A stretch of DNA of 40,427 nt, from positions 1-40,427 of the forward strand of contig JAGDCN010000098.1 in assembly GCA_017958525.1 (NCBI GenBank). Reading direction: 5' to 3'. Below are positions 31,271 through 39,312 of this stretch, one piece after another. The position numbers and the translations under genes are program-made. Position 1 is the stretch's first letter. Each line of letters begins with the position of its first letter. The notes beneath the pieces are model-generated. The model had not been told where the DNA came from. It did no database searches and saw only the letters and a list, made by a program, of their open reading frames with translations. Source of the stretch: Bacteroidales bacterium. Its GTDB lineage: Bacteria; Bacteroidota; Bacteroidia; Bacteroidales; P3.

Positions 31271-31789
31271 TCAGTCCTTTTGTTGAGCGCTTAGACCAAG
31301 GGTCTGCATTAATTGTTCGGCTGTTACGCTGACGGCTTCAACGGTTAGATGGGCCTGCGTGTAGTATTGCGTCCTTTCGGTGAGTTGCTGTTTTATAAAT
31401 TCGCGAGCTTCTTCCGTTGTTTTACCTTCAAGCAAAGGTCGCTGTTTGTGTGATATTGCAGCACGTTGCAGAATGTCTTCCGGATTCATTTTCAGATAGA
31501 TGGCGGTACCGTTAGAAGTGATGAACCGGATGTTTTCATCGTTGCAGGAAGTGCCGCCGCCTGTCGAAACGACAATGTTGTCCATTTCGGCAGTAGATTG
31601 CAGTATTTGCCTCTCGATAATACGGAACGCTTTTTCGCCATAGCGGTTGAAGAAAACAGGCACTGTGGTGCGGTATTTGAGTTCAATGGCCTTGTCGGTA
31701 TCAAAGAATTTGTATCTCAGACGCTTGGCTAGTTCGCGTCCAAGAGTGGTTTTGCCGCTGTAGCTGTATCCGATTAGGTATATGCGCAT
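31271..31789 (-). CDS. aroK: Shikimate kinase
   Basis: This 172-residue protein phosphorylates shikimate at the 3-hydroxyl with ATP, in the chorismate pathway. The Walker A loop is GYSYSGKTT (residues 7-15). FDTDKAIE, the glycine-rich STGGGTSC and the lid-region KQRPLL are family motifs. I prefer the start at 31789 to 31807, because it begins directly with the first beta strand (MRIYLIG) and overlaps the upstream stop as TAATG. It is the last gene of the seven-gene operon that begins with the TPR protein. Its neighbours have unrelated roles, so the grouping looks like transcriptional convenience and not a pathway. Confidence 0.93.
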   Translation of the reverse strand: MRIYLIGYSYSGKTTLGRELAKRLRYKFFDTDKAIELKYRTTVPVFFNRYGEKAFRIIERQILQSTAEMDNIVVSTGGGTSCNDENIRFITSNGTAIYLKMNPEDILQRAAISHKQRPLLEGKTTEEAREFIKQQLTERTQYYTQAHLTVEAVSVTAEQLMQTLGLSAQQKD

Positions 31790-33540
31790 TATTTGACTAT
31801 TTTCCAAGTTTTTTCTGTTGTGTTGCCTGCAGCGTCGGCAAGCCGGAAGGTTACGCGGTTCTGTCCCTTGTTCAGATAGCGAGCATCGACATTCAGAGTA
31901 GCGGTTTTACCGTCGTGTTCTGCCAGTTGCCATTCGCCGTTGATAAAACAGCTGTAGCTCACTATTCCGCTGAGGTTGTCGGCTATCTTGACGGTGATGC
32001 GCGATGTGCGGAATGGTTTCCCGTTGCCGAAATTGGTCGGTTTCACAGTTGGCGCCACGGTATCAATACGTATGGCAAAGTCACCGAATGAGCGTGTCGG
32101 GGCGCTTAGTCTGCCGTTCTTGATGGTGGTGGGCAAAGCACTGACATTGTTGCCGTTGATACAGACAATGGTGAGTTTTGAGACAAGGCTTTCGTCGATG
32201 CCGTGTGGTTTGTCGAGCGTGACTTCGAAACTTTGGTGTGGTGGTAATGGGTTGTCAATAAGAATAATACGGTGTCTGTCGCTGAGCGAGGCCGGGTCAT
32301 TCTGACGGCTGTATGCGAGGTGGTCGTTGTCATAGACCGTATAAGGAGGTATGTCGGCCGAGAAGCCTTCACGGTCAAGCCTGAAACGTTTGAAGTAAGT
32401 TATTGGTTCACCGCTGGCAAGGATTTTTTTCGACGAATTGATGTTTGTGGGTTCTAATCCTTGGTTTTCTTTTGCGCGAAGATAGAGGGTCTGCTGCGAG
32501 TAGTTGCCTTTGTGGTCGCTGACACGGTAGCGTAGCCGGTGCACTTTGTTGTCGTTAAACTTCAGGAAGCCGTTGTCGCAGTATGCGATGCTGAAGTTGT
32601 TGCGGTCGCCACGCAGGTGACGTGTGATGATGTAGTATTCGCGTGTACGCTGATAGTGCGGATAGTCAATTATGGCGTTGATGGCTCGTGTCTCCTCAAA
32701 AAGGAAAGTGGGGACGGAATATGCGTAGAAAAGCGTGTCGTCTAAGTAGAGCTCAATGCGGTGGATCCCGTTTTTGTTGCGCGAGTTGGGTTCGTGTTGG
32801 TCGTATGTGTAAATGCCAGTGTAGAAACGTCCGCTGACGGTGATTGTGTCGTACATCGGCAGTTGCTTGGGCAGAATGGTGAGAGTCTCCCTTTTGCCAC
32901 CAATGGCTGTCCTGTCGTCGGCAGGATAGATTTTTATGCCGGCAATCGTGGGTGCTATGTTGTCGTTATAAGGCAATCCGAACAGCAATGGGTTGATTGT
33001 CTGGTCGTTTTCAGCCAGTCGTATTTCATAGTGCAGATGCGGCCCCGACGAACCTCCGGTGTTGCCAGTCAAAGCCACCAGTTGCCCTTTCCTGACGCGG
33101 ATAGAGTCTTTCGGCAGCTCAATGTCGAAAGCATAAACGTGGTTGGCATATTGATAGTTGCGGACGAACTTTCCTATCTCGCCACAGAACTCGCTGAGGT
33201 GCATATAAACAGTGCGGTAGCCGTCGGGATGGGTGATATAGAGCACTTTGCCGCCGCCCCAGGCCGATATGTTAATTCGTGACACATACCCATCTTGCGG
33301 GGCATAGACGTGTTCGCCTTCTTTGCCGTCGGTCTTGATATCCAGTCCACTATGGAAGTGGTTGGGCCTGATTTCTGCAAAGCTGCCCGCCATCAGAAGC
33401 GGCAGACGGATGGGCATTGTTGTATAGTCTTTGCTGCCAATCTGGAATCCGTTGCTGTGGAAAGTCTCTGATGGCAGTATTTGTGCTTGCAAACTCTGGC
33501 AGAGTATTGCAATTATTGTGAAAATGAGGAATTTCCGCAT
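31789..33540 (-). CDS. M23-family metallopeptidase (LytM-type) with C-terminal extension
   Basis: This 583-residue protein has a signal peptide (1-20, ending LQAQ). Its LytM domain lies at about 45-180 and has a complete zinc site: H63 and D67 in HFHSGLD, H114 in YMHLS, and H168-x-H170 in SGPHLHYEI. It is therefore predicted to be an active peptidoglycan endopeptidase and not a degenerate activator. The long C-terminal part (about 190-583) is beta-rich, with a last Ig-like domain near 495-583 (TVKPTNFGNGKPF, then TVKIADNLSGIVSYSC). This single-domain M23 plus beta-sandwich layout is common in Bacteroidetes. recN's stop lies 3 bases upstream. Confidence 0.9.
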   Translation of the reverse strand: MRKFLIFTIIAILCQSLQAQILPSETFHSNGFQIGSKDYTTMPIRLPLLMAGSFAEIRPNHFHSGLDIKTDGKEGEHVYAPQDGYVSRINISAWGGGKVLYITHPDGYRTVYMHLSEFCGEIGKFVRNYQYANHVYAFDIELPKDSIRVRKGQLVALTGNTGGSSGPHLHYEIRLAENDQTINPLLFGLPYNDNIAPTIAGIKIYPADDRTAIGGKRETLTILPKQLPMYDTITVSGRFYTGIYTYDQHEPNSRNKNGIHRIELYLDDTLFYAYSVPTFLFEETRAINAIIDYPHYQRTREYYIITRHLRGDRNNFSIAYCDNGFLKFNDNKVHRLRYRVSDHKGNYSQQTLYLRAKENQGLEPTNINSSKKILASGEPITYFKRFRLDREGFSADIPPYTVYDNDHLAYSRQNDPASLSDRHRIILIDNPLPPHQSFEVTLDKPHGIDESLVSKLTIVCINGNNVSALPTTIKNGRLSAPTRSFGDFAIRIDTVAPTVKPTNFGNGKPFRTSRITVKIADNLSGIVSYSCFINGEWQLAEHDGKTATLNVDARYLNKGQNRVTFRLADAAGNTTEKTWKIVK

Positions 33541-33543
33541 AGC

Positions 33544-35217
33544 TCAGACATCCTTTCGTTCGCTCATCAATTCGTCGGCGGTCTGCAGTGCAGCATCTGA
33601 CGGCGGTTCGGAGGAGAGCATCACTGCAATCTCGTAACGACGCTCGTTGTCAGATAGTTGTTTGATGTTCGATGCTGTTTTTTCGCCGTCATTATCCTTA
33701 TAGACTTTGAAATGCTGGCTGGCGCGAGCGGCGATTTGGGGCAGGTGTGTGATGGCAATGACTTGCATCCCTTCGGCCATACGCTGCATAATGCGACCCA
33801 CCTTGACCGATATGTCGCCCGAAATACCAGAGTCGATTTCGTCAAATATAATTGTCGGTAGCAGACGGCTGCGTGTGGTCAAGGCTTTGATTGCCAACAT
33901 CAGACGTGACATTTCGCCACCCGATGCCACTTTGGACAGTTCGCGCAATTCGCCGCCTTTGTTGGCGTTGAAAAGCAGACGTATATTGTTGTTTCCCAGC
34001 GGGCCATAGTCGGGCAGGCTGGAAACCTCGGCACGAAGTGTTGCGTTGGCCAAACCGAGGTCGGCTAGCAAGGGGGTGATTTGCAATTCGAGGTCGCTTG
34101 CGGCCTTACAACGGCATTGTGTCAGAATATCAGCTTTTTGCTGCATTTTTTTGAATGCCTTATCGACGGCTTCCATAGCCTCTTTTATCTTGTCGTCGAT
34201 GTTGTCGGCGTCATTCAGGCGCGATTCCAGGTCTTGCTGTATCGTGAGCAGTTCGGCTATGGTGCTGACTCCGTGCTTCTTCTGCAGACGATAAATCGTG
34301 TCAAGCTGTTCATCGACTTGCTCCTGCCGTTCGGGCGAATAGGTTATTTCATCGTTCATCGACTCCAGCGAACTGACAATGTCGCGAAGTTCTATTATGG
34401 ACGATTCCAGTCGCTCGTGCAGTTGTGACAATTCTTTGTGGCAGCCGGCAACTTTGCCAATCAGCGATTTGGAACTGTTCAATCGTTGCAGCGCCGAGTC
34501 ATTTTCGCCGTCGCACAGTTCCACGGTTTCCGCCAAAGCCTGTTTGATGTTTTCGGCATTGGCCAGCAGCGATGCTTCCTCTTCCAATTCTTCCTGCTGA
34601 CCGTCTGAAAGCGCGGCCTGACAGAGCTCGTCGAATAGAAACTTGTTGTAATCGTAGTCTTTGCGGTTCTGTTGCTCAATGGAGGTCAGCTCTTCAAGGT
34701 GGCGTTTAAGTGTGGTGTATTCGCGGTGGCTTGCGCGATAGTCGTCCAACTGCGACTTGTCTGCTGCGATGCTGTCAAGCAGTGAGGTTTGGAACGAACT
34801 GTCGCCCAGAAGCAGTGTGGCGTGCTGTGAGTGGATGTCTATCAGTGTGTTGCCCAGTTGGCGCAGGAAAGCCACCGATACTGGTGTGTCGTTGACGAAG
34901 GCGCGCGATTTGCCGTTAGGCAGTATTTCGCGACGCACTAAAACGATTTTGTCGTCGTTGAAATCAACATCGTTTTCTTCGAATAAAGGTTTGAGATTCA
35001 GGACTGTCGTGTCGAAGTGAGCCTCAACGATGCATTTCCGGTCGGTGTCGTAAAGCACTTTTGTGTCGGCGCGCTGTCCCAGCAGCAGAGCCAGAGCACC
35101 CAGCATTATCGATTTGCCGGCACCGGTCTCGCCGGTGATGGCGACAAAACCGCTGTTGAACGTAATCTCGCTTTGGCGTATCAGTGCGTAGTTTTCTATA
35201 TGTAGAGTTTTCAGCAT
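33544..35217 (-). CDS. recN: DNA repair protein RecN
   Basis: This 557-residue protein is an SMC-like ATPase of double-strand break repair, of normal length. The Walker A motif is GETGAGKS (29-36). Two coiled-coil arms at about 155-375 flank a short turn. The ABC signature VASGGEMSRLMLAIKAL is near 430-446 and the Walker B FDEIDSGISGD near 458-468. It lies 12 bases after sufS and 3 bases before the M23 peptidase gene, inside the seven-gene operon. No SOS-type box is apparent at its start, so DNA-damage control of recN alone is unlikely here. Confidence 0.96.
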   Translation of the reverse strand: MLKTLHIENYALIRQSEITFNSGFVAITGETGAGKSIMLGALALLLGQRADTKVLYDTDRKCIVEAHFDTTVLNLKPLFEENDVDFNDDKIVLVRREILPNGKSRAFVNDTPVSVAFLRQLGNTLIDIHSQHATLLLGDSSFQTSLLDSIAADKSQLDDYRASHREYTTLKRHLEELTSIEQQNRKDYDYNKFLFDELCQAALSDGQQEELEEEASLLANAENIKQALAETVELCDGENDSALQRLNSSKSLIGKVAGCHKELSQLHERLESSIIELRDIVSSLESMNDEITYSPERQEQVDEQLDTIYRLQKKHGVSTIAELLTIQQDLESRLNDADNIDDKIKEAMEAVDKAFKKMQQKADILTQCRCKAASDLELQITPLLADLGLANATLRAEVSSLPDYGPLGNNNIRLLFNANKGGELRELSKVASGGEMSRLMLAIKALTTRSRLLPTIIFDEIDSGISGDISVKVGRIMQRMAEGMQVIAITHLPQIAARASQHFKVYKDNDGEKTASNIKQLSDNERRYEIAVMLSSEPPSDAALQTADELMSERKDV

Positions 35218-35229
35218 CAGTGTGTTATG

Positions 35230-36444
35230 TTATAGAAGCATAGGAGCGATGCGGTTTATTGCGGCGATGAGTGTGTCGATTTCTTCGCGGGTGTTATACA
35301 CTGCAAACGATGCGCGGACGGTTCCGGGAATGCCGTAGCGGTCCATAATGGGCTGCGTGCAATGGTGGCCGGTGCGGACGGCAATGCCCAGTTTGTCGAG
35401 TAATGTGCCGGTGTCGTAGGGGTGTGCGTTGCCGATGAGGAACGAAATGACGGAAGTCTTTTCAGGGGCTGTTCCGAAAATGCGAAGACCTTCTATTTTA
35501 AGTAGTTGACTTGTTGCGTATTCGGTCAGTTCCTCTTCATAAGCGGCAATGTTTTCTATACCAATGCTGTTGATGAAATCGATGGCGGCACTGAGTCCCA
35601 ACACATCGCCGACGGCGGGTGTGCCTGCCTCAAACTTGAACGGCAGTTCGTTGTAAGTCGTTCGTTCAAAGGTGACGTCCTTTATCATTTCGCCGCCCCC
35701 CTGATATGGTGGCATCTGCTCCAGCAGTTCCTCGCGCCCATACATAACGCCCACGCCCATAGGACCATACATCTTGTGACCCGAAAAACAGTAGAAGTCG
35801 CACCCCAGTTTTTGCACATCGACTTTGCGATGCGATATGGCCTGTGCTCCGTCGATAAGGACAGGGACGTTGTGGCTGTGGGCCATTTCGATTATCTCAG
35901 CAATCGGATTGACCGTGCCAAGCGTGTTGCTGACGTGGTTAACAGCCACAATACGAGTATGTTCGTTGAAAAGACCCTCCAGGGCCTTAATGTCTAATAT
36001 GCCTTCGTCGCTGAATGGTATGACGCGCAAACGTGCACCTTTGCGTTCGCATACTAACTGCCAAGGGACGATGTTGCTGTGGTGTTCCATTGCCGACACT
36101 ATCACTTCATCGCCATTGCCTATAAACTGTTCCGCGAACGAACTGGCAACCAAGTTGATACTTTCTGTTGTGCCGCGTGTAAAGACAATCTCCCGACTGT
36201 GGCGGGCATTGATGAAGGCTTGCACTTTGCGTCGTGTCTGCTCGTATTCGTCGGTGGCCTGCGCTGCCAAATAGTGCGCTCCGCGGTGGATGTTGCTGTT
36301 CAAAGTGGTATAGTATCGACAGAGGGTGTCAATGACACTTTGCGGCTTCTGTGTCGTCGCGGCGTTGTCGAAATAGACGAGCGGTTTGCCGTAAACCTTC
36401 TGGTCGAGTATTGGGAACAATTGACGTATGTTGCTGATATCCAT
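35230..36444 (-). CDS. sufS: Cysteine desulfurase, SufS type
   Basis: This 404-residue protein takes sulfur from L-cysteine for Fe-S cluster assembly, leaving alanine. The PLP lysine is K224 in FSGHKMYGP. The active cysteine is C362 in RTGHHCTQP, within the short loop typical of SufS. IDGAQAISH carries the PLP-stacking residues. I choose the start at 36444: it gives the standard SufS N-terminus, and the codon overlaps the upstream stop as TAATG. The longer frame to 36528 would only add residues from within the 55-codon gene. No sufBCD genes are present in the window, so the suf system is split. The activating SufE or SufU partner is also not here. Confidence 0.95.
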   Translation of the reverse strand: MDISNIRQLFPILDQKVYGKPLVYFDNAATTQKPQSVIDTLCRYYTTLNSNIHRGAHYLAAQATDEYEQTRRKVQAFINARHSREIVFTRGTTESINLVASSFAEQFIGNGDEVIVSAMEHHSNIVPWQLVCERKGARLRVIPFSDEGILDIKALEGLFNEHTRIVAVNHVSNTLGTVNPIAEIIEMAHSHNVPVLIDGAQAISHRKVDVQKLGCDFYCFSGHKMYGPMGVGVMYGREELLEQMPPYQGGGEMIKDVTFERTTYNELPFKFEAGTPAVGDVLGLSAAIDFINSIGIENIAAYEEELTEYATSQLLKIEGLRIFGTAPEKTSVISFLIGNAHPYDTGTLLDKLGIAVRTGHHCTQPIMDRYGIPGTVRASFAVYNTREEIDTLIAAINRIAPMLL

Positions 36445-36611
36445 TAGTTCTGGCTTTTGAATTTGACAAACATTATAACGAGATAGACAATCATTGCCGC
36501 CAGTGCGATATAGAACGCCCAGCTGCATCCTGCTTTCGGCAACGGACGGTCCTTGCGCAACAGAAGGCGCTTGAAGTCGAAACCCTCTTCCTTTTTGCCA
36601 TCGTCGCTCAT
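36444..36611 (-). CDS. Small single-pass membrane protein (55 residues), unknown
   Basis: The start at 36611 overlaps the dedA stop as ATGA and the stop overlaps the sufS start as TAATG, so the frame is tightly held between two real genes. It encodes a charged N-terminal part (MSDDGKKEEGFDFKRLLLRKD), then one membrane helix at about 31-51 (FYIALAAMIVYLVIMFV) and a short basic tail (KFKSQN). By the positive-inside rule neither side is clear, as both flanks are basic. I recognise no family. The precise overlaps on both sides argue that it is translated. It may partner DedA, whose gene is directly upstream, but that is a guess. Confidence 0.7.
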   Translation of the reverse strand: MSDDGKKEEGFDFKRLLLRKDRPLPKAGCSWAFYIALAAMIVYLVIMFVKFKSQN

Positions 36612-37483
36612 TGCTGTGCCTGTTTTTTGTTTTTGCGCACTATTGCCCTGACAATCAGGAAGACAACGGCAACTGCGAAAAGAACGATGATTATTTTGGA
36701 AAGCAGGCCGCTGTATTTGTATATGAATGCCATACCGCCCGCTTTTACAGCCAGATAGCCCAGCAGGGCCAGCACACAGTTCCATATTGCCGCTCCGAGG
36801 AAAGTGTAGAAGGTGAAAACGCCGACGTTCATCTTCGATAGTCCCGCAGGAATGGAAATCAGTTGTCGGATGACGGGGATGAGGCGACCCACCAGCGTGC
36901 TGACCACACCGTGGTCGTTGAAGTACTGCTCGGCGCGCTCCATCTTTTCGCCCGACAGGCGCAGGGTGTGCCCCAGTTTGCTATCGACAAATTTATAGAT
37001 AATCGGACGTCCCAGCCAGCGCGACAGAAAGTAGTTGATGTATGCGCCAAGCAATGCTCCCAAGGTGCCGATAACGACTATCAGCCATATTTTCATATCG
37101 TTGGGCGTGGCAGGGTCGGCAGCGACCATCACAGCCGGCGGTATCACTATTTCGGAAGGGAAGGGAATGAACGAACTTTCGACGGTCATCAGTGCACCGA
37201 CGGCGGTGTAAGTGACGTTCTGTCCGTACCAATGCACCACCTTGGCCACCCAGCCGTGATAGTGAGTGTCGGCTTCCGAAATGCCGTCGTCGTTGACAGT
37301 CATAGCGTTATGACCCAGTTGCGGAGTGTTTGCAAGATCAAGTGCGACCATCTCGCTGTCGCTCATATCCTGTGCAATGAATTCGGCCGATTCGCGCTCA
37401 AAGGCGGCGACGATGCTGTCTTGAGCCTTGACGCTGAGCGTCAGGACAAGGAAAAACAGAAAGGCGATGTTTCTTATTTTCAT
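36608..37483 (-). CDS. DedA-family membrane protein with N-terminal signal and extension
   Basis: This 291-residue protein has the DedA/VTT core at about 85-290, with the hallmark ESSFIPFPSEIVIPPAV and the arginine-containing GRLIPVIRQLISIPAGLSKM re-entrant segment. DedA proteins flip or carry phospholipids, including undecaprenyl phosphate in some members. Unusually, an N-terminal signal-like sequence (1-20, ending VKAQ) and a polar stretch of about 60 residues precede the core; ordinary DedA proteins begin close to the first membrane helix. It overlaps the upstream TPR gene and the downstream 55-codon gene by ATGA. Substrate is unknown. Confidence 0.9.
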   Translation of the reverse strand: MKIRNIAFLFFLVLTLSVKAQDSIVAAFERESAEFIAQDMSDSEMVALDLANTPQLGHNAMTVNDDGISEADTHYHGWVAKVVHWYGQNVTYTAVGALMTVESSFIPFPSEIVIPPAVMVAADPATPNDMKIWLIVVIGTLGALLGAYINYFLSRWLGRPIIYKFVDSKLGHTLRLSGEKMERAEQYFNDHGVVSTLVGRLIPVIRQLISIPAGLSKMNVGVFTFYTFLGAAIWNCVLALLGYLAVKAGGMAFIYKYSGLLSKIIIVLFAVAVVFLIVRAIVRKNKKQAQQ

Positions 37484-38895
37484 TGTTTGTTGTCGTTTTG
37501 GTGAGAATGGATAATGTTCATAACTTCAAGGTCGTTAGCCAGTTCGGGAATGTAATCCAACAAGTCGCGCACGCCCGCGTCGCCCTCCATCAGGCAGGCG
37601 CGCACAGCGTTGTAAAGCATATTGCGGCGGCCGGTGGCGTAGTAGCAGTAAGCCAGTCGCTTGTTGAATTCCAGCACCATTTCGCAGTCCGGCAAACCGG
37701 TGTTGAGGACTTCGATGGCCTCGTCAAAGAACTGACGCATAATGTAATAGTCGGCATAGGCGAGCCAACCGTGTTCGAAATCGGAGTAATATTCTTTTGC
37801 GCTCTCGAAAATGCGTTCGGCCTTGTCGTATTCGCCACTGTCGGAGTAGATTAGCGCCAGTGTGGTGAGATACATAGCCGATTCGGGGTCTGTCTTCACA
37901 GCCCGTTTCGCAGCGTCGATGGCCGCCGGATAGTCGCGCATCGAGGCGTAGCACATCGACATTGCTTGCCAAGCCTCGGCATAGTAGGGGTCCTCTTTCA
38001 GTGCTTTGTGGTAGTAGGCGTTGGCCGTGACGGGATTGTTCTGAAAGCGGAAAATCTCTCCTAAGCGGAAAAACACAAATGCTTTGTCCTGAGTGTGTTC
38101 CGACGCGTCGTGGAGTGTCGCCACCGCCTTGTTCATATCGCCCAGCACGTGGTAGCAGGCCGCCATCTGCATATAGGCGTAATAGAAATCGGCATCGATG
38201 GCGATGGCATATTGGTAGGCGTCGATGGCTTTTTCATACAGCGACTCCGTCATATAGCCCTCGCCCAGACAATACCACGCAACTTTCGAGTATGGGTACT
38301 CCTGCACAAAGCGGCTGTAGTAATGTATCCATTTATCTGTCAGGCCGTCATATTCATAACAGTTGGCCAGTTCGTACAGCGAATGCTCGTCGTCGGGATT
38401 GACGCGCAGGGCGCGGCGATAGTAGTTGCGCGCCTCTTCGCGCTGGTCCATTTTCACATACTCGTCGGCAATGTTGCCGTATATCATACCCAATTCATAT
38501 CCGTCGGCGGCAGCCTTGTGGTAGTATTGAATAGCCTTGCGAGGCTGGTCCAGAGCACTATAGACAACACCCAGGGCATAGAGAATGTCAGTGTCCTCGG
38601 GTTCGATGCGCTCCAGCTGCTTCAGCAGGTTGTAGGCCTCTTTGTAGCGCTCCTTGAAACAGAGCAGGTGCACGCGCCGCAGACGTATCTCGTTCGACGA
38701 GGGAAACAGCTTCTCGCCATATCGAACCGACTTCTCAAGTCCTTCGCCGTCAGCGGTCTCAAGGTAAAAGTCGATGATAGTCTCAATCTCCTCAACGTCA
38801 TAGTACCGGCTGTCGCCGCGTCGCTGCATCGCCTCGAAACCAAGCACAAGCTGTTTTACGTCGTCTTGATAGTTTTTAAAACGGTCAGTATTCAT
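37480..38895 (-). CDS. Tetratricopeptide repeat protein
   Basis: This 471-residue protein consists of an N-terminal helical part (1-75) and about ten TPR units from about 80 to the C-terminus. Clear examples include ALGVVYSALDQPRKAIQYYHKA, EARNYYRRALRVNPDD and AWQAMSMCYASMRDYPAAI. TPR arrays bind other proteins; the partner here is unknown. I choose ATG 38895 because the longer frame to 38928 would start too near the promoter element. No signal peptide is seen, so it should be cytoplasmic. It heads the seven-gene operon that continues through dedA, the 55-codon gene, sufS, recN, the M23 peptidase and aroK. Confidence 0.88.
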   Translation of the reverse strand: MNTDRFKNYQDDVKQLVLGFEAMQRRGDSRYYDVEEIETIIDFYLETADGEGLEKSVRYGEKLFPSSNEIRLRRVHLLCFKERYKEAYNLLKQLERIEPEDTDILYALGVVYSALDQPRKAIQYYHKAAADGYELGMIYGNIADEYVKMDQREEARNYYRRALRVNPDDEHSLYELANCYEYDGLTDKWIHYYSRFVQEYPYSKVAWYCLGEGYMTESLYEKAIDAYQYAIAIDADFYYAYMQMAACYHVLGDMNKAVATLHDASEHTQDKAFVFFRLGEIFRFQNNPVTANAYYHKALKEDPYYAEAWQAMSMCYASMRDYPAAIDAAKRAVKTDPESAMYLTTLALIYSDSGEYDKAERIFESAKEYYSDFEHGWLAYADYYIMRQFFDEAIEVLNTGLPDCEMVLEFNKRLAYCYYATGRRNMLYNAVRACLMEGDAGVRDLLDYIPELANDLEVMNIIHSHQNDNKQ

Positions 38896-38960
38896 TATTA
38901 CTGTTGCAATATGATATATATCACCCACTTAGGCAAGCCTACAGCGGTGATTTACAAATA

Positions 38961-38968
38961 CAAAGTTA
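38961..38968 (-). promoter_or_regulatory. -7 element upstream of the seven-gene TPR-aroK operon
   Basis: The minus strand reads TAACTTTG at 38968-38961, matching TAnnTTTG, 65 bases before the TPR start codon. A CTG at 38990-38988 occupies the -33 spacing (19 bases), one mismatch from TTG. Confidence 0.6.
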
Positions 38969-39189
38969 CGCATTTTTTTTCGGCTTGCAGCCCCCTTGCG
39001 TCACTTTTTGTTAAAAGGTTTATCAACACCCGAAACCATCCGTTTCCCCACCTCCACAATTACCTGATTTCCATATACAATATTCTTATCAAGTTCTACT
39101 ATAAATTTTATATAACTCTTATTAAATTTTTCTTTAGTAAACAATAATAAATCTTTTATAACGTTATGATAGGAAAAATAACCGGAGAG

Positions 39190-39281
39190 GGTAGGGGGAG
39201 AAGTGCGGTTTTGGGTGCTTATTGGATTGGATAAGTGGGTGGAGAGAAATGCGATTTGGGGTGCTTATTGGGTTGGGTGTT
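39190..39281 (+). repeat. 46-bp imperfect tandem repeat upstream of DUF6266
   Basis: Two units with 46-base spacing share a 33-base core (39198-39230 and 39244-39276) that differs at only 4 positions; both contain GGGTGCTTATTGG. The flanks (GGTAGGGGGAGAAG and GGGTGGAGAGAAA) are also alike. The units are G-rich on the plus strand, with several GGG or longer tracts. The second unit ends about 37 bases before the start codon at 39313, so the repeat would lie at or just above the promoter or in the leader. Confidence 0.85.
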
Positions 39282-39312
39282 AGAGATTTAATAATAAATA
39301 AAACTTGTTGTT

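Larger units (their letters stand above)
38896..39312. other. 417-bp intergenic region with promoter and tandem repeat
   Basis: Between the divergent TPR and DUF6266 genes lie the TPR operon promoter, an AT-rich stretch at 39060-39175 with a TAACGTTA palindrome near 39161, and a G-rich tandem repeat directly before the DUF6266 gene. I see no small gene or RNA gene in it. No convincing TAnnTTTG stands before the DUF6266 start. Confidence 0.6.

Noticed and set aside
36445..36528. Longer N-terminus for SufS
   Set aside because: The added residues do not resemble SufS and fall inside the 55-codon gene; the ATG at 36444 overlaps that gene's stop in the pattern seen elsewhere in the operon.
38095..39147. 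350-codon plus-strand frame opposite the TPR gene
   Set aside because: It mirrors the TPR repeats, giving repetitive Val/His/Ile-rich sequence, and runs into the AT-rich intergenic region and across the promoter.
39190..39281. CRISPR array
   Set aside because: There are only two imperfect, G-rich units with a 13-base gap, not regular repeats with spacers, and no cas genes are present.
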